A DNA stretch of 64,000 nt from Terriglobia bacterium (GTDB taxonomy: Bacteria > Acidobacteriota > Terriglobia > Acidiferrales > UBA7541). Under the pieces are notes generated by a model that made no database searches, was not told the origin of the DNA, and saw only the letters and a list, made by a program, of their open reading frames with translations. Positions 1 through 8,915 of the stretch are shown here, piece after piece; the stretch's first letter is position 1, and the number at the start of each line of letters is the position of its first letter. The translations under genes and the position numbers were made by a program. The stretch spans positions 1 through 64,000 of the forward strand of contig JAIQGC010000027.1 of NCBI GenBank assembly GCA_020072805.1. Reading direction: 5' to 3'.

Positions 1-343
1 GGGACTTGCGCTCTACACCGCCGAATTCCTGCTGCGGTCATTGTGACTTTTAGATCACTGGGATCGTTTTACGTGTTGAGACCTATTGTCCGATTCGATG
101 GCAGCCGCTTGAATGATGGAATCGGCGTCATAGCTCTCCAGGAATTGTTGCATTGCGAAACGAATTGCGTGAGAGCCGCGTTTCCCAAACCTGACTAATG
201 CCGGCCCAATGAGGCTTGGCTGTGACGAGGAAATACGATGCCCGCTACCGCCGAGAGGCTGCGCCCGCCGTCAAGAACCCTGATGTTTCTGGAAGGCCGG
301 GCGATCCACGAGCTTGGCGCGTTCATCGGCGCCTTGCCGCTGC
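1..343. other. Left-edge stretch with no supportable gene
   Basis: I see no gene I can support here. A minus-strand frame stays open from about 270 down to a stop at 55-57, but it has no convincing start or ribosome binding site and no motif I recognise, so it could at most be the eroded tail of something. Base composition near 40-180 is visibly less GC-rich than the genes that follow. The stretch lies just beyond the point where the VWFA-family gene (344-742) loses its reading frame, so it may be unrelated DNA joined to a truncated gene. Confidence 0.5.
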
Positions 344-742
344 TCAGTCTGGCGCCGAAGGGTGACGGGCATCCAGTGCTGGTGCAGCCGATTTCCCCGC
401 ATGCAGCAGCGCTCCCGTCCCCGGCTCCGCGGCGCCGGAGATGGCCGGCTCGGCCGGGCCGGCGGCGAGCATCTCGACATTTTCGAAATCGAAGGAGGAA
501 ATCTCCTGCATCTTGCCGTCTTCCAGAAGAGTGAAATCTTCCTTCTTCAAATCGCGGACGAGATTCCCGTTTTTATCGCGCGCCACCACGTTGACCAGGA
601 CCAGTTCGGTGGTGGCCCGCAGCCGGACCGGGCTGGCGTAGGGCTGCTCCGCCTGCTGTGCAGCGGCGCGCGGCGCGGTTTGCAGAAGCAGGCCGCCCGC
701 GGCGAACAGTAAAGTCAGTCTTTTCCATCTGCCCATGTCCAT
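344..742 (-). pseudogene. Truncated VWFA-related acidobacterial domain protein
   Basis: This is the N-terminal end of a secreted protein of the VWFA-related acidobacterial family. It has a signal peptide (residues 1 to about 28, ending in AAAQQ). The characteristic pre-VWA segment follows: TTELVLVNVVARDKNGN, then LKKEDFTLLEDGK. This matches the start of the intact relative at 62990 (TEVNLVDVLF, LNKDDFRVFDDGK). After about residue 95 the similarity stops. The frame runs through low-complexity Ala/Pro/Gly sequence and ends at 132 residues, with no MIDAS motif and no VWA fold. The intact family is usually several hundred residues long. The gene starts 6 bp after the stop of the TonB receptor and probably belongs to its transcript. 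I read it as a remnant, but an assembly join cannot be excluded. Confidence 0.7.
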
Positions 743-748
743 GATTCC

Positions 749-3700
749 TCAGAAGCGCAAACGCGCCTGCAACGTGATGCGGCGCATGTCGCCGGTTCCC
801 GTGACTTCGCCGTACGTGAGGGAATTTACGGCTGTGTTGAGAGCAGTGAAGCGCACGGCGTTAAAAACGTTATTGGCGGTAATGCGCAATTCCAGCGCGC
901 GGGATTCCTTGAAGGGAATGGTGCGGCTCATGCTCATGTTGATGACCCATTGTCCGGGCCCCTCGATGCTGTTGCGCGCGGCATCGCCGAAGCTTGAACC
1001 GCCGGAGTTTACGCACGTGGCGCTAGGAGCGCAAAACGCCGCCGTGTTGAACCATTCGAGCGTCGTCGGATTGCCGGTCGAGAGCGGCTGCCCGGCCACG
1101 CGATTGGCGCGCAGCGAGCCGCTTGCGCCGCGGGAAATGTCGGCGCCACCGCCGAGAACGCGCGGCGTGAAATAGGCGCCAGAGCCGGCGGTGAAGTCGC
1201 CGTTCCATTGCCAGCCGGAAATGAGTTTGCGTTGAAAACCTTTCTGCGCGAAGCGGTGGGTTTCGCCCAGGGGAAGCTCGTAGCTCCAGTTTCCGGTGAA
1301 CTTGTGCGTCTGGTCGAAACTCGAATGCCCGCGGTCGGCGGAGATGTTGGAAGGATCCTGCGCCACGACGCTTCCCCCGCCGCCGATCGAAGAGGCGTTG
1401 TCCAGTGATTTCGAAAAGACATACTGCGCGCTCAGTCCGATCCCATGCGCCATCCGCTTGCGCACCCGAATGGAAGCGGCGTGCAGAATCGAATTGCCTT
1501 CGGAGGATTCGTAGAGAAAGGGCTGGCCGCCGGCGATGGCCAGCGCGCGCTGCGTGTCCAGGCGCGTTCCTTTCGCTCCGTTGTAGCCCGCGCTCAGGAT
1601 CACTCCGCCGCGCAATTCGCGCTGCACGTCGAGATTCCAGATCTGCGCGTACCCCAGCCGGTAGTCGGGGGCCACGCCGAAATTGTTGGTGACTGTGCTG
1701 CCTGCTGCCGCTGGAAAGCCGTTCACCAGCGTCAGCGGCGTCCCGCCGGTGAGCCCGGTGACGTCAGTGACGTTCGTGGCGGTATTGGCGAAGGGCGGCT
1801 GGAAAGCGAAGTTCTGAATCAGCACACCGTATTGCGCAAGGTTGTAGTTGATCCCGTATCCGGCGCGCACCACGGTCTTTTTGTCCGGACGCCAGGCGAT
1901 GCCCACGCGCGGCGCGAAATTGTTGCGGTCGGGCCGCACCAGGGAAGCCGGAAATGTTCCGCTGTAGGGGCCGGTTTGTCCGGGCAGCACGGGAGCGGCC
2001 GCGCTGAATCCCGCCGCCACGTCCAGATTGGCGATGCGATTTTGCGCTTCGGTGTACGGGCCGGTGTATTCGTAGCGCAAGCCGAGATTGAAGGAGAGAT
2101 TGGGGCGGAAGCGCCAGTCGTCCTGCGAAAACAGGTTGAACGCGTTGGCGCGGAAATTGTAGGAACTCGCGCCGAACTGCAGCGAGGTCTGCTGCGGAAA
2201 GCCCAGCAGGAAGTCGGCGAAGTCATCGCCCGTGCCCGGCAGGGGCTGCGTGCCCCCCGGCGCATATTGCGATGTGGCGAAGCCCGTGAAAACAAATTTG
2301 CCCTCGGCGTTTCTGGCCGAGCGGAAACTTTGCAGGATGCGCCGGTAGTCACCGCCGAAACGCAGGTTGTGTTTTCCGCGATTCCAGGAAACCGTATCGG
2401 AGAGCGTGTAGGTCTGGTCCAGTTCGCGGCGCGGCGTGGGATCGCTGAGGCCGGCAAAGGACGTGAAACTGATTCCCGGCAGGCCCCAGTCGAAGGGATC
2501 GCTGGAAATTCCGGTGATGCCCGCGCCGCCCGGTCCGGCGGTATCAACGAAGTTGGAATAAAGATTGGTGACGGAAACGTGGTAGTGGTTGTAATTGACG
2601 CGGAACATATTCGTCGCGCGCCCCTTGCCGTAGACCCATCCGGCGCTGGCGTTGAGGCCCTGCGTCCCCGTGCCCCCGGCCAGCGAAGGAAATGGATTGA
2701 CGATGTCGCTCGAATTGCGCGACCAGTTCAGCCCCATATTGATGTTGTTGCGTGCACCTCGCCCGCCGCCTCCTCCAAAGGGACCGAAGCCGGGTCCGCC
2801 ACCCGCGCCGAAGTTGTGCACGATGCGCAGGTTGAGCGCATCCGAATTGCTGGCCGATGAAGTGACATAGTGAACATTCTGGCCGGAAGCGCTGGCGGCC
2901 ATGTTCGGCAGCGGAATGTATTGCAGAAGAGAATTCGCGGCCGGACTGATCAGTGCGGGATCAATCTGATTGAGCACGCCATTGAACTGGTAGGGCAGGC
3001 CGGTTTGCGGATCAAAAATCTGGACGGGCAGGCCGCTGCGGTAGGCGGAATTGGAAAAATCCCCGCCGCGTTCGCTGGCCGTCGGCACGGTGGAAAAGAC
3101 ATCATAGGGAGCGCTGCCGCGCTGCCCGTTCCACCCCGCGAAGAAAAACCATTTCCCGCCTCCGTCGAAAATCCCCGGAATGCGCAGCGGGCCTCCCACG
3201 TTGGCCCCGAAGCGCCCCTGGTTGTATCCCGGTTTCTCCGCGGGTATTCCGGTGAGCGAATAGGAGCGCGCGTCCAGCGCCGCATTGTCGTTGGAAAAAT
3301 AGAGCACGCCGTGCGGTTGATTGATGTTGAGGCCGCGCCGCATGCCTCCCATGCCTATCATGCCGGGTCCGCCCCCGTGGCCTCCCCCTCCGCCTCCCGG
3401 GCCGCCGCCTTCCCGCTGCATGCGCTCGCGAAACTCCCGCATGCGCTCCTGCATCTCTTCCTCGCTGCCGCCGCCAAACTCCTGCGTCTGTCCCTGCGCG
3501 CCGCTCACGCTGACGGATTCCGTTGGCGCATCCACTCCCGCTCCATTCAAGGGCAAACTCGCCAGGTCGCCGTTGCCCGGTCCGCCGCCCATCGAGGAGA
3601 GCGAACTGTCCAGCGCCAGGCTCTGAAAGCCGCGCCCCATCGCCGCCAGCGCAGCGTTGCCGCCGGCGGTCTGTTGCTGCTGGCGGGAAGCCAATAGCAG

Positions 3701-4075
3701 TTCGGCATCCACTTTCGCGGAAAGATTTTCCGGGTTGAGCACCACCTCCTGCGTGAACGTGGCGAATCCCATGAACTCGATGCGCACCACGTAGCGTCCC
3801 CGCGCCATGCCCCGCAATTCAAACTTGCCCTCGGCGTTGGTGACCGCCGCAAACTTTTTCCCGGTCAGCGTGTTGGCGGCGCTGACGGTCGCGCCGGGCA
3901 GCGGCGTTTTCCCGCTTCGCGCCGCCCCGCTGATTTCGTAGCTCGCGGCGGCAGCCTGCCCGGCGTCCGCTGCGGCCGCAACCGCCGGCAGGGGAGTTTC
4001 CTGCGCCCGCACGCTCGCGCCCAGCAGCACCGCGCCGAGAGGAAGCAAGAGAACACCATGAGAAATACACTTCAA
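749..4075 (-). CDS. TonB-dependent receptor with carboxypeptidase-regulatory-like N-terminal domain
   Basis: Outer-membrane receptor of about 1108 residues, of the large Oar-like class common in Acidobacteriota. A signal peptide ends near VRAQE, followed by a CarboxypepD_reg-like beta-sandwich (PGATVSAANTLTGK, EGKFELRGMARGRYVVRI), a plug and a long beta-barrel ending in the aromatic residue LQARLRF. I prefer the TTG at 4075: a GGAG lies 8 bases upstream and the protein then starts MKCISHGVLLL, a clean signal peptide. The longer frame from TTG 4096 directly abuts the preceding stop. Between plug and barrel is an odd Met/Arg/Gly-rich stretch (MQERMREFRERMQ, then a Gly/His run, then MIGMGGMRR). 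It follows the DUF5666 gene on the same strand and probably shares its transcript. The ligand cannot be read from sequence; large organic polymers or oligosaccharides are typical guesses for the class. Confidence 0.9.
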   Translation of the reverse strand: MKCISHGVLLLPLGAVLLGASVRAQETPLPAVAAAADAGQAAAASYEISGAARSGKTPLPGATVSAANTLTGKKFAAVTNAEGKFELRGMARGRYVVRIEFMGFATFTQEVVLNPENLSAKVDAELLLASRQQQQTAGGNAALAAMGRGFQSLALDSSLSSMGGGPGNGDLASLPLNGAGVDAPTESVSVSGAQGQTQEFGGGSEEEMQERMREFRERMQREGGGPGGGGGGHGGGPGMIGMGGMRRGLNINQPHGVLYFSNDNAALDARSYSLTGIPAEKPGYNQGRFGANVGGPLRIPGIFDGGGKWFFFAGWNGQRGSAPYDVFSTVPTASERGGDFSNSAYRSGLPVQIFDPQTGLPYQFNGVLNQIDPALISPAANSLLQYIPLPNMAASASGQNVHYVTSSASNSDALNLRIVHNFGAGGGPGFGPFGGGGGRGARNNINMGLNWSRNSSDIVNPFPSLAGGTGTQGLNASAGWVYGKGRATNMFRVNYNHYHVSVTNLYSNFVDTAGPGGAGITGISSDPFDWGLPGISFTSFAGLSDPTPRRELDQTYTLSDTVSWNRGKHNLRFGGDYRRILQSFRSARNAEGKFVFTGFATSQYAPGGTQPLPGTGDDFADFLLGFPQQTSLQFGASSYNFRANAFNLFSQDDWRFRPNLSFNLGLRYEYTGPYTEAQNRIANLDVAAGFSAAAPVLPGQTGPYSGTFPASLVRPDRNNFAPRVGIAWRPDKKTVVRAGYGINYNLAQYGVLIQNFAFQPPFANTATNVTDVTGLTGGTPLTLVNGFPAAAGSTVTNNFGVAPDYRLGYAQIWNLDVQRELRGGVILSAGYNGAKGTRLDTQRALAIAGGQPFLYESSEGNSILHAASIRVRKRMAHGIGLSAQYVFSKSLDNASSIGGGGSVVAQDPSNISADRGHSSFDQTHKFTGNWSYELPLGETHRFAQKGFQRKLISGWQWNGDFTAGSGAYFTPRVLGGGADISRGASGSLRANRVAGQPLSTGNPTTLEWFNTAAFCAPSATCVNSGGSSFGDAARNSIEGPGQWVINMSMSRTIPFKESRALELRITANNVFNAVRFTALNTAVNSLTYGEVTGTGDMRRITLQARLRF

Positions 4076-4096
4076 GTCATCGGCTCCGTGAGTCAA

Positions 4097-4867
4097 TTAT
4101 TGTTTCGGTGGATCGCTCTTAGCGGGTGCGGAAGGCTCTTTCCCGGAAAAATCTTTTCCCCGGCGCATCTCTTGCATGCGCCTCCATTCCTCCGCGGAAA
4201 AGACCGCGACGTTCTTCGGCGCGGAAACATTGTTCTGGACGGCCCCGCGCGCCATCAGGTGATCGCCCGGCTGAATGTCTGCCATCGTAATGCTTTCTCT
4301 CCCCCGGCGCAGCGATGTTTCTTCGCTCAGCTCCAGCGTCTGCGTCACGCCGTCCGGCCGCAGCACCGTTATCCTCGGTGCGTCCACCGACTTCACCTCG
4401 CCGGCCACAAAGTCCTTGCCCATCTCCCCGAACATCCCGCCGCCGAATCCCCGGCCGCCTCCCTGCGGCCCGCCACCGCCGCCGCTGCGCCCGCCGATCA
4501 GCACGGCGGTCAGGCTATGCGCCGCGTCTTCCTCGGCGCGCACGAAGACCATGTCTCCCACCCTGAAATCGGCCAGTTTGGCGGGTTGCCGGTCCTTGCG
4601 AAATTCCGTCTTCCCGGTGATCTTCAGGGACGCGCTCGTGCCGTTCGGCTTGCTCAGTTCCAGAGATTCGCCGCTAATCGCCGTGATCTTCCCGAATAAG
4701 GGCTGTCCTCGTTCCTCGCCCCGGCCCGTTCGCTCCTGCTTTTGGCCAGCCGGAGACGCTCCTTGTTCCCGGCTCTGCTCCGGTGTGGCCGCCGGAGCCT
4801 GCGCCTGCGCGGCCGTTCCCGCGAATAAGAGCACGAAGCTAAACGATAAGATTTGTCTTGCGCGCAT
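4097..4867 (-). CDS. Secreted DUF5666 repeat protein
   Basis: Exported protein of about 256 residues. The ATG at 4867 is chosen because it starts a normal signal peptide (MRARQILSFSFVLLFAG ... AQAQ) and has AAAGGAAG about 8 bases upstream. Two copies of a DUF5666-like beta domain are visible. One runs GKITAISGESLELSKP to LADFRVGDMVFVR, the other VAGEVKSVDAPRITVLRPDG to MADIQPGDHLMARG. They are separated by a Gly-rich linker (GGGGGPQGGGRGFGGG). Such domains are small OB-like barrels of unknown function in secreted bacterial proteins. The stop codon is followed immediately by a possible start of the TonB receptor, so the two are probably co-transcribed. The Gly-rich linker resembles the one in the receptor. 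Function unknown. Confidence 0.75.
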   Translation of the reverse strand: MRARQILSFSFVLLFAGTAAQAQAPAATPEQSREQGASPAGQKQERTGRGEERGQPLFGKITAISGESLELSKPNGTSASLKITGKTEFRKDRQPAKLADFRVGDMVFVRAEEDAAHSLTAVLIGGRSGGGGGPQGGGRGFGGGMFGEMGKDFVAGEVKSVDAPRITVLRPDGVTQTLELSEETSLRRGRESITMADIQPGDHLMARGAVQNNVSAPKNVAVFSAEEWRRMQEMRRGKDFSGKEPSAPAKSDPPKQ

Positions 4868-5111
4868 CACTGAACTTCCTTTCTCCATCCGGCTGCCCAT
4901 TCCATTCGGACGTAATCGCCGTCGCTAAAGTTACCCCAATCAGCAGGCTCCCCCGGGCGAAGCAACCCCGCCTCAGGTACTTCCTCAAAACTCGCCGAAA
5001 AGTTCCCGCGATCGATTGCCCGCTGCCTCCCTCCTCTTTCCGCGCAAACCGGGCCGGCATTGGAGACTTTCTCTCCCATGCGCTACTATCAGAAAGAACC
5101 AGGAGCGTGCA

Positions 5112-6425
5112 TTGTCCTTTCAGCAGAGTTCCCCGGGGGGCGAAACTTCTCCCGCATCCACGAATGGCCAGCACGGCCGCGCCGCTTTCTTCTTCATCAT
5201 CATCACCGTCGCGCTGGATTTCCTGGCCTTCGGCATCATCGCTCCGGTGCTTCCCAAGCTGGTCGTGCAGTTTGAAGGCGGGCGCATCGCCAGCGCCGCT
5301 TCCATCGTCGGCTATTTCGGCTTTGCCTGGGCCGCCATGCAGTTCCTGTTTTCTCCGCTCATCGGCGCCTGGTCGGACCGTTTCGGCCGCCGCCCCATCA
5401 TCCTGCTTTCCTGCGCCGGCCTCGGCATCGACTATGTCTTCATGGCCCTGGCTCCTTCGCTGCGCTGGCTCTTCGTCGGCCGCCTCATCTCCGGCGTCAC
5501 CACCTCCAATGTTTCCACGGCTTACGCCTATATCACCGACGTCACTCCGCCCGAAGGCCGCGCCAAAAAATTCGGCTTGCTGGGCGCCGCCTTCGGCATC
5601 GGATTCGTGATCGGTCCGGCGCTGGGCGGTCTGCTCGGCGCGCACAATCTCCGCTATCCCTTCTGGGCCGCCGCGGCGCTCAGCCTGGCCAACGCCCTCT
5701 ACGGATTTTTCATCCTCCCGGAATCTCTGCCCGCGGAAAAGCGCGCCAAGAGCGCCTGGCACCTGGCCAACCCCCTCGGCTCGCTCACTCTTCTGCGCTC
5801 CCATCCCGAACTGGGCAGCCTGGCACTGGTGATTTTTCTCCATAATCTCGCGCACCAGTCTCTCCCCAGCGTTTTTGTTCTCTATACCGACTATCGCTAT
5901 GGCTGGGACGCCCGCACCGTCGGTCTGGCTCTCGCCGTCATCGGCGTCTTTACCGCCATCGTTTCCGGCGGCCTCGTCGGCGTGGTCATCAAGCGCCTCG
6001 GCGAGCGCCGCGGCCTGCTCTATGGCCTCTCCTTCGGATTGATCGGATTCCTCGGTTTTGCTGGAGCTTCGCGCGGGCGCATGCTCTTCCTCGCCGCTCC
6101 GCTCATCGCCCTGTGGGCCGTTTCCGGTCCCGCCTTGCAATCCCTCATGTCCCGCCGCGTGGACGCTTCCGCCCAGGGCAAACTCCAGGGCGCCATCAGC
6201 AGCCTCCGCGCCATCACCGGCCTCGTGGGTCCGCTTCTCTTTACCCAGGTTTTCGCTTTCTCCATCGCGCCCAAGCTCTCCGTTCATCTTCCTGGCGCTC
6301 CGTACATCCTTGCCGGCCTGCTCCTCTTCATCGGCATGATGATCGCGGTTTTCGCCACGCGCTCCGCCGCCGCGCCTGCCGAGCAGGCTGCCGCTGCTTC
6401 CTTCGATTCCGTAAATGTAGATTAG
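5112..6425 (+). CDS. MFS transporter, TetA-like
   Basis: Inner-membrane secondary transporter of about 437 residues with roughly twelve hydrophobic segments, of the drug:H+ antiporter class related to tetracycline efflux proteins. Seen directly: the first helix [18 protein letters not shown], an MFS motif A ([11 protein letters not shown]) in the loop after helix 2, a TetA-like [10 protein letters not shown] helix, and a repeat break near the middle. The TTG at 5112 is preferred because AGGAG lies 6 bases upstream and the protein then begins shortly before helix 1; an upstream in-frame start would add an implausible 32-residue Arg-rich leader. It stands alone, divergent from the DUF5666 gene and convergent with the MscS gene. 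Export of a drug-like compound is the family expectation; the substrate is unknown. Confidence 0.88.
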   Translation: MSFQQSSPGGETSPASTNGQHGRAAFFFIIITVALDFLAFGIIAPVLPKLVVQFEGGRIASAASIVGYFGFAWAAMQFLFSPLIGAWSDRFGRRPIILLSCAGLGIDYVFMALAPSLRWLFVGRLISGVTTSNVSTAYAYITDVTPPEGRAKKFGLLGAAFGIGFVIGPALGGLLGAHNLRYPFWAAAALSLANALYGFFILPESLPAEKRAKSAWHLANPLGSLTLLRSHPELGSLALVIFLHNLAHQSLPSVFVLYTDYRYGWDARTVGLALAVIGVFTAIVSGGLVGVVIKRLGERRGLLYGLSFGLIGFLGFAGASRGRMLFLAAPLIALWAVSGPALQSLMSRRVDASAQGKLQGAISSLRAITGLVGPLLFTQVFAFSIAPKLSVHLPGAPYILAGLLLFIGMMIAVFATRSAAAPAEQAAAASFDSVNVD

Positions 6426-6471
6426 GAAGAATCCAGCGCGGCCGCACACAAGGGAAAGGTTCCCCGCCGGC

Positions 6472-7335
6472 TCAGTCTCCCGGTCCTGCGCCCGCCTTCC
6501 ATTCCACGCGCTGCACGTCCACCAGGGGAATGGACTGCTTCTGAAATTCCATCTGTATCCGCCGCCGCAGTTCCCGCGCCACTTCGTCCTGCCGCATCGG
6601 CGCCGTGCGCACCTGCAAGCGCACCGTGCAGCCCGTGCGTTCGTAGGATTGCACCCCCAGAACGCGCGGCCCATCCACCAGCGCCGGCGCCCACACCGGG
6701 TCCGCGCGGAGCCCCCCCGCCGCCGTTTCGAAAGCCGCCAGCGCTTTTTCAATCGGATATTCCGCGGCCAGCCCCACATCCACGAATGCCTGCGACCAGT
6801 CCCGGTTCAAATTGCAGACCACCCGCAACTCCCCATTCGAAATCGTGACCAGCCCTCCGGAAAGATCCCGCAGCACCGTTCGCCGCAGCGTCAGATGTTC
6901 CACCCGCCCCACAATCGTCCCGAACTGGATGGTGTCCCCGACGATAAACTGATCCTCCATGACGATGGTGAATCCGCTGATGATATCCCGCACCGTGTTC
7001 TGCGCCCCGAATCCCAGCGCCAGGCTGGCCAGCCCCGCAATCGCCGCCACCGGCGTCACGTTGATGCCGAACTCCGGCAAGGCCATCAGCAGCGCCGCCG
7101 CCCACACCAGCTTGCTCCCCGTGCTGTAGGCCACCGCCGCCAGCGTGCGCGTCTGCTGCTCCCGCAATTGCGCGCTGCGCGCCGCAGAACCGGCTGGCTT
7201 GATGATCAGATTCGTCGTCAGCCGCAGCAGCCGGTTCAGCAGCAGCGCCACCAGAACAACGCCCGCCAGGTGCAGCGCATTGGCCACCTTGAATTCCGCC
7301 CAGGATAAAAATTGTTGGGACATCGTGGTATTCAT
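6472..7335 (-). CDS. MscS-family mechanosensitive ion channel
   Basis: Small-conductance mechanosensitive channel of about 287 residues, acting in the inner membrane as a tension-gated pore. Two or three N-terminal transmembrane helices precede the diagnostic pore helix and beta-domain entry: GLASLALGFGAQNTVRDI, ISGFTIVMEDQF, then IVGDTIQFG. The Gly/Ala-rich TM3 and the middle beta domain (VEHLTLRRTVLRDLSGG) fit the MscS core. The C-terminal alpha/beta domain ends VEWKAGAGPGD. Length equals the compact E. coli MscS. I chose ATG 7335 because the longer frame (to 7566) would add 77 residues without family similarity. No strong ribosome binding site is visible. It is divergent from the Tat-signal gene at 7412. 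Confidence 0.9.
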   Translation of the reverse strand: MNTTMSQQFLSWAEFKVANALHLAGVVLVALLLNRLLRLTTNLIIKPAGSAARSAQLREQQTRTLAAVAYSTGSKLVWAAALLMALPEFGINVTPVAAIAGLASLALGFGAQNTVRDIISGFTIVMEDQFIVGDTIQFGTIVGRVEHLTLRRTVLRDLSGGLVTISNGELRVVCNLNRDWSQAFVDVGLAAEYPIEKALAAFETAAGGLRADPVWAPALVDGPRVLGVQSYERTGCTVRLQVRTAPMRQDEVARELRRRIQMEFQKQSIPLVDVQRVEWKAGAGPGD

Positions 7336-7411
7336 CGGCAGGAATTGTATACCATTAAAAGCGGCAAGGGCCCCGGAATTCCCCGGCGATGGCTCCTTGG
7401 GGAGGTTGGCG

Positions 7412-7753
7412 ATGGCCAGTGACCGCAGACGTTTCCTGCAAGCCGTAACGGCCGCCAGCGCGGCGATGCTGGCCGCTTCGCCATTCCTGGCCGCGCAGAA
7501 TCCCGCCCAGCGGGCCGCCGACCCCGATGAACCTCCCGACCCCGGCCCTGCCGCCAAGGCCGCCAAAGCCGCTCTCGAGGAAAATCAGAAGGACATCCGT
7601 AAGAACGTGGAGCATCTTTTCCAGCTCGCTTCGGACCTCAAAAAGGAAGTGGAAAAAACCGATTCCACCGTCATCCTTTCCGTTAGTCTTCTGCGCAAAA
7701 CGGAAGAGATTGAAAAGCTGGCTCGCCAGATTCGAAATCGCGCCAAGGGCTGA
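7412..7753 (+). CDS. Small exported helical protein with Tat-type signal
   Basis: Protein of 113 residues. The ATG at 7412 has GGAGG seven bases upstream and opens a twin-arginine-type leader (DRRRFLQAV, then an Ala-rich hydrophobic stretch ending near FLAAQ). After a Pro/Asp-rich linker (PDEPPDPGPA) the mature part is one predicted amphipathic helix with heptad-like spacing (VEHLFQLASDLKKEVEK ... RKTEEIEKLARQIRNR). No enzyme motif is present. A Tat leader on a protein this small suggests export folded, or simply an Arg-rich Sec leader. It lies upstream of tRNA-Arg and shares no obvious operon. Function unknown. Confidence 0.7.
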   Translation: MASDRRRFLQAVTAASAAMLAASPFLAAQNPAQRAADPDEPPDPGPAAKAAKAALEENQKDIRKNVEHLFQLASDLKKEVEKTDSTVILSVSLLRKTEEIEKLARQIRNRAKG

Positions 7754-7862
7754 ACTCTCCGCCAGCCTTTCCGCTTCGCCGCCCCGCCGCGCTCTCCTCT
7801 GGCACCGTGCCGCCCGAAAGGTTACAATAAAAGTCTGCGCGGCTCCTTTCGCCGCGCTTTGC

Positions 7863-7939
7863 GCGCCTGTAGCTCAGATGGATAGAGCGCTGGTCTCCGG
7901 AACCAGAGGTCGGAGGTTCGAACCCTCTCAGGCGCGCCA
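7863..7939 (+). tRNA. tRNA-Arg(CCG)
   Basis: A complete 77-nt cloverleaf. The acceptor GCGCCTG pairs with CAGGCGC at 7929-7935, followed by discriminator G and an encoded CCA. The D arm contains AGCTCAGATGGATAGAGC. The anticodon stem CTGGT/ACCAG encloses loop CTCCGGA, giving anticodon CCG, which reads CGG (Arg). The T arm is GGAGG-TTCGAAC-CCTCT. The following 295 bp (7940-8234) are less GC-rich and contain no gene I can support. Confidence 0.96.
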
Positions 7940-8234
7940 CTTCATTGAGCAGTTTGTTTTCAACGACTTCCATCGATGCCCGTTCGTTCGTTTCGGGCAC
8001 AAATTCCACCCGCAGCCGCGAAGAAAAACGAGCAAGCTTCCAGTTGTCCGGTTAGCGCGTTATACGGGAGTTATTCCAATCATCAGCCAAAGCCTGTAGC
8101 GAGCTTCGGTTTTGGCTAGCTATTGAAACATAACGAGCGCAGGCCTAATCTGTTGCTAGATCCCTCGGGAGCGCAAATGCGAATCTCTGCTCACCTCCCC
8201 GTAGTTTCAATCGTTATCTCCCCGGAGAAAAACG

Positions 8235-8765
8235 ATGACGAAAACCACGCACCAAGAAACCAGGCAGAAGATAGAAATCGACTTCCTGTTCGTTGATCTC
8301 GACGTATGCCCACGGTGCAAGGGGACGGATGTGAATCTGGAGACAGCCCTCCAAACTGTCCGGAGCGTTTTGGAATCCGCGGGCGCGCAAGTGACGGTGC
8401 GTAAGATTCTCGTCGACACTGAAAACAAGGCGCGTGAACTGGGCTTTGTCTCCTCGCCCACCATCCGAGTCAATGGCCGGGACCTCGCGCTGGAACTACG
8501 CGAAAGCAGTTGCGCTTCCTGCAGTGAGGCCTGCGGCTGCGAGGGGAGTATTGATTGCCGAGTGTGGCTTTACCGGGGCAAAGAGCATACCGTCGCCCCG
8601 GTGCCGATGATCGTGGACGCGATTCTGGCCGCCGTGTATGGTGCGAAAGAGGATGTGCCGATGCCTCCGCGGGCGGAGGTGATCCCCGAGAATCTCAAGC
8701 GATTCTTTGCCGCAAAGGCGATGAAAGCGAACTCGTCCTGCTGCAGCGCGAAAGAACAGGCTTGA
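8235..8765 (+). CDS. DUF2703 family Cys-rich thioredoxin-like protein
   Basis: Protein of 176 residues starting ATG with GGAG upstream. The N-terminal strand runs into a CxxC (DLDVCPRCKGTD) and a thioredoxin-like helix-strand order with a cis-Pro-like SSPTIRVNG, the layout of DUF2703 proteins. A dense cysteine cluster follows (SSCASCSEACGCEG, then IDCRVW), and another lies near the C-terminus (NSSCCSAKEQ). Together these suggest metal or metalloid binding, or a redox role in the cytoplasm; there is no signal peptide. Family members are often seen near arsenic or mercury genes, but none of those is in this window. The gene stands by itself 300 bp downstream of tRNA-Arg, next to the DinB-like gene on the same strand. 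Confidence 0.8.
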   Translation: MTKTTHQETRQKIEIDFLFVDLDVCPRCKGTDVNLETALQTVRSVLESAGAQVTVRKILVDTENKARELGFVSSPTIRVNGRDLALELRESSCASCSEACGCEGSIDCRVWLYRGKEHTVAPVPMIVDAILAAVYGAKEDVPMPPRAEVIPENLKRFFAAKAMKANSSCCSAKEQA

Positions 8766-8915
8766 CCACCATGCGGTCAACAGGGAGGGTTTGACGACTC
8801 GACCAATTAAGATCACCGCGCTAATCGGGACTTAGGCTCTCGTCGGTATCCTGTTCGAGATTAGTTCCGGTTTGCCGACGGCTCGGAAGTATTATAGGTC
8901 AAGGAGTAGAGAGCC

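Noticed and set aside
4839-6779. 646-residue minus-strand open frame opposite the MFS gene
   Set aside because: The translation is a repetitive Gly/Glu/Ala-rich shadow; the plus strand encodes a clear twelve-helix transporter.
8496-8816. Minus-strand ORF opposite DUF2703
   Set aside because: It has no start signal or motif, and the plus-strand protein has a coherent Cys pattern and ribosome binding site.
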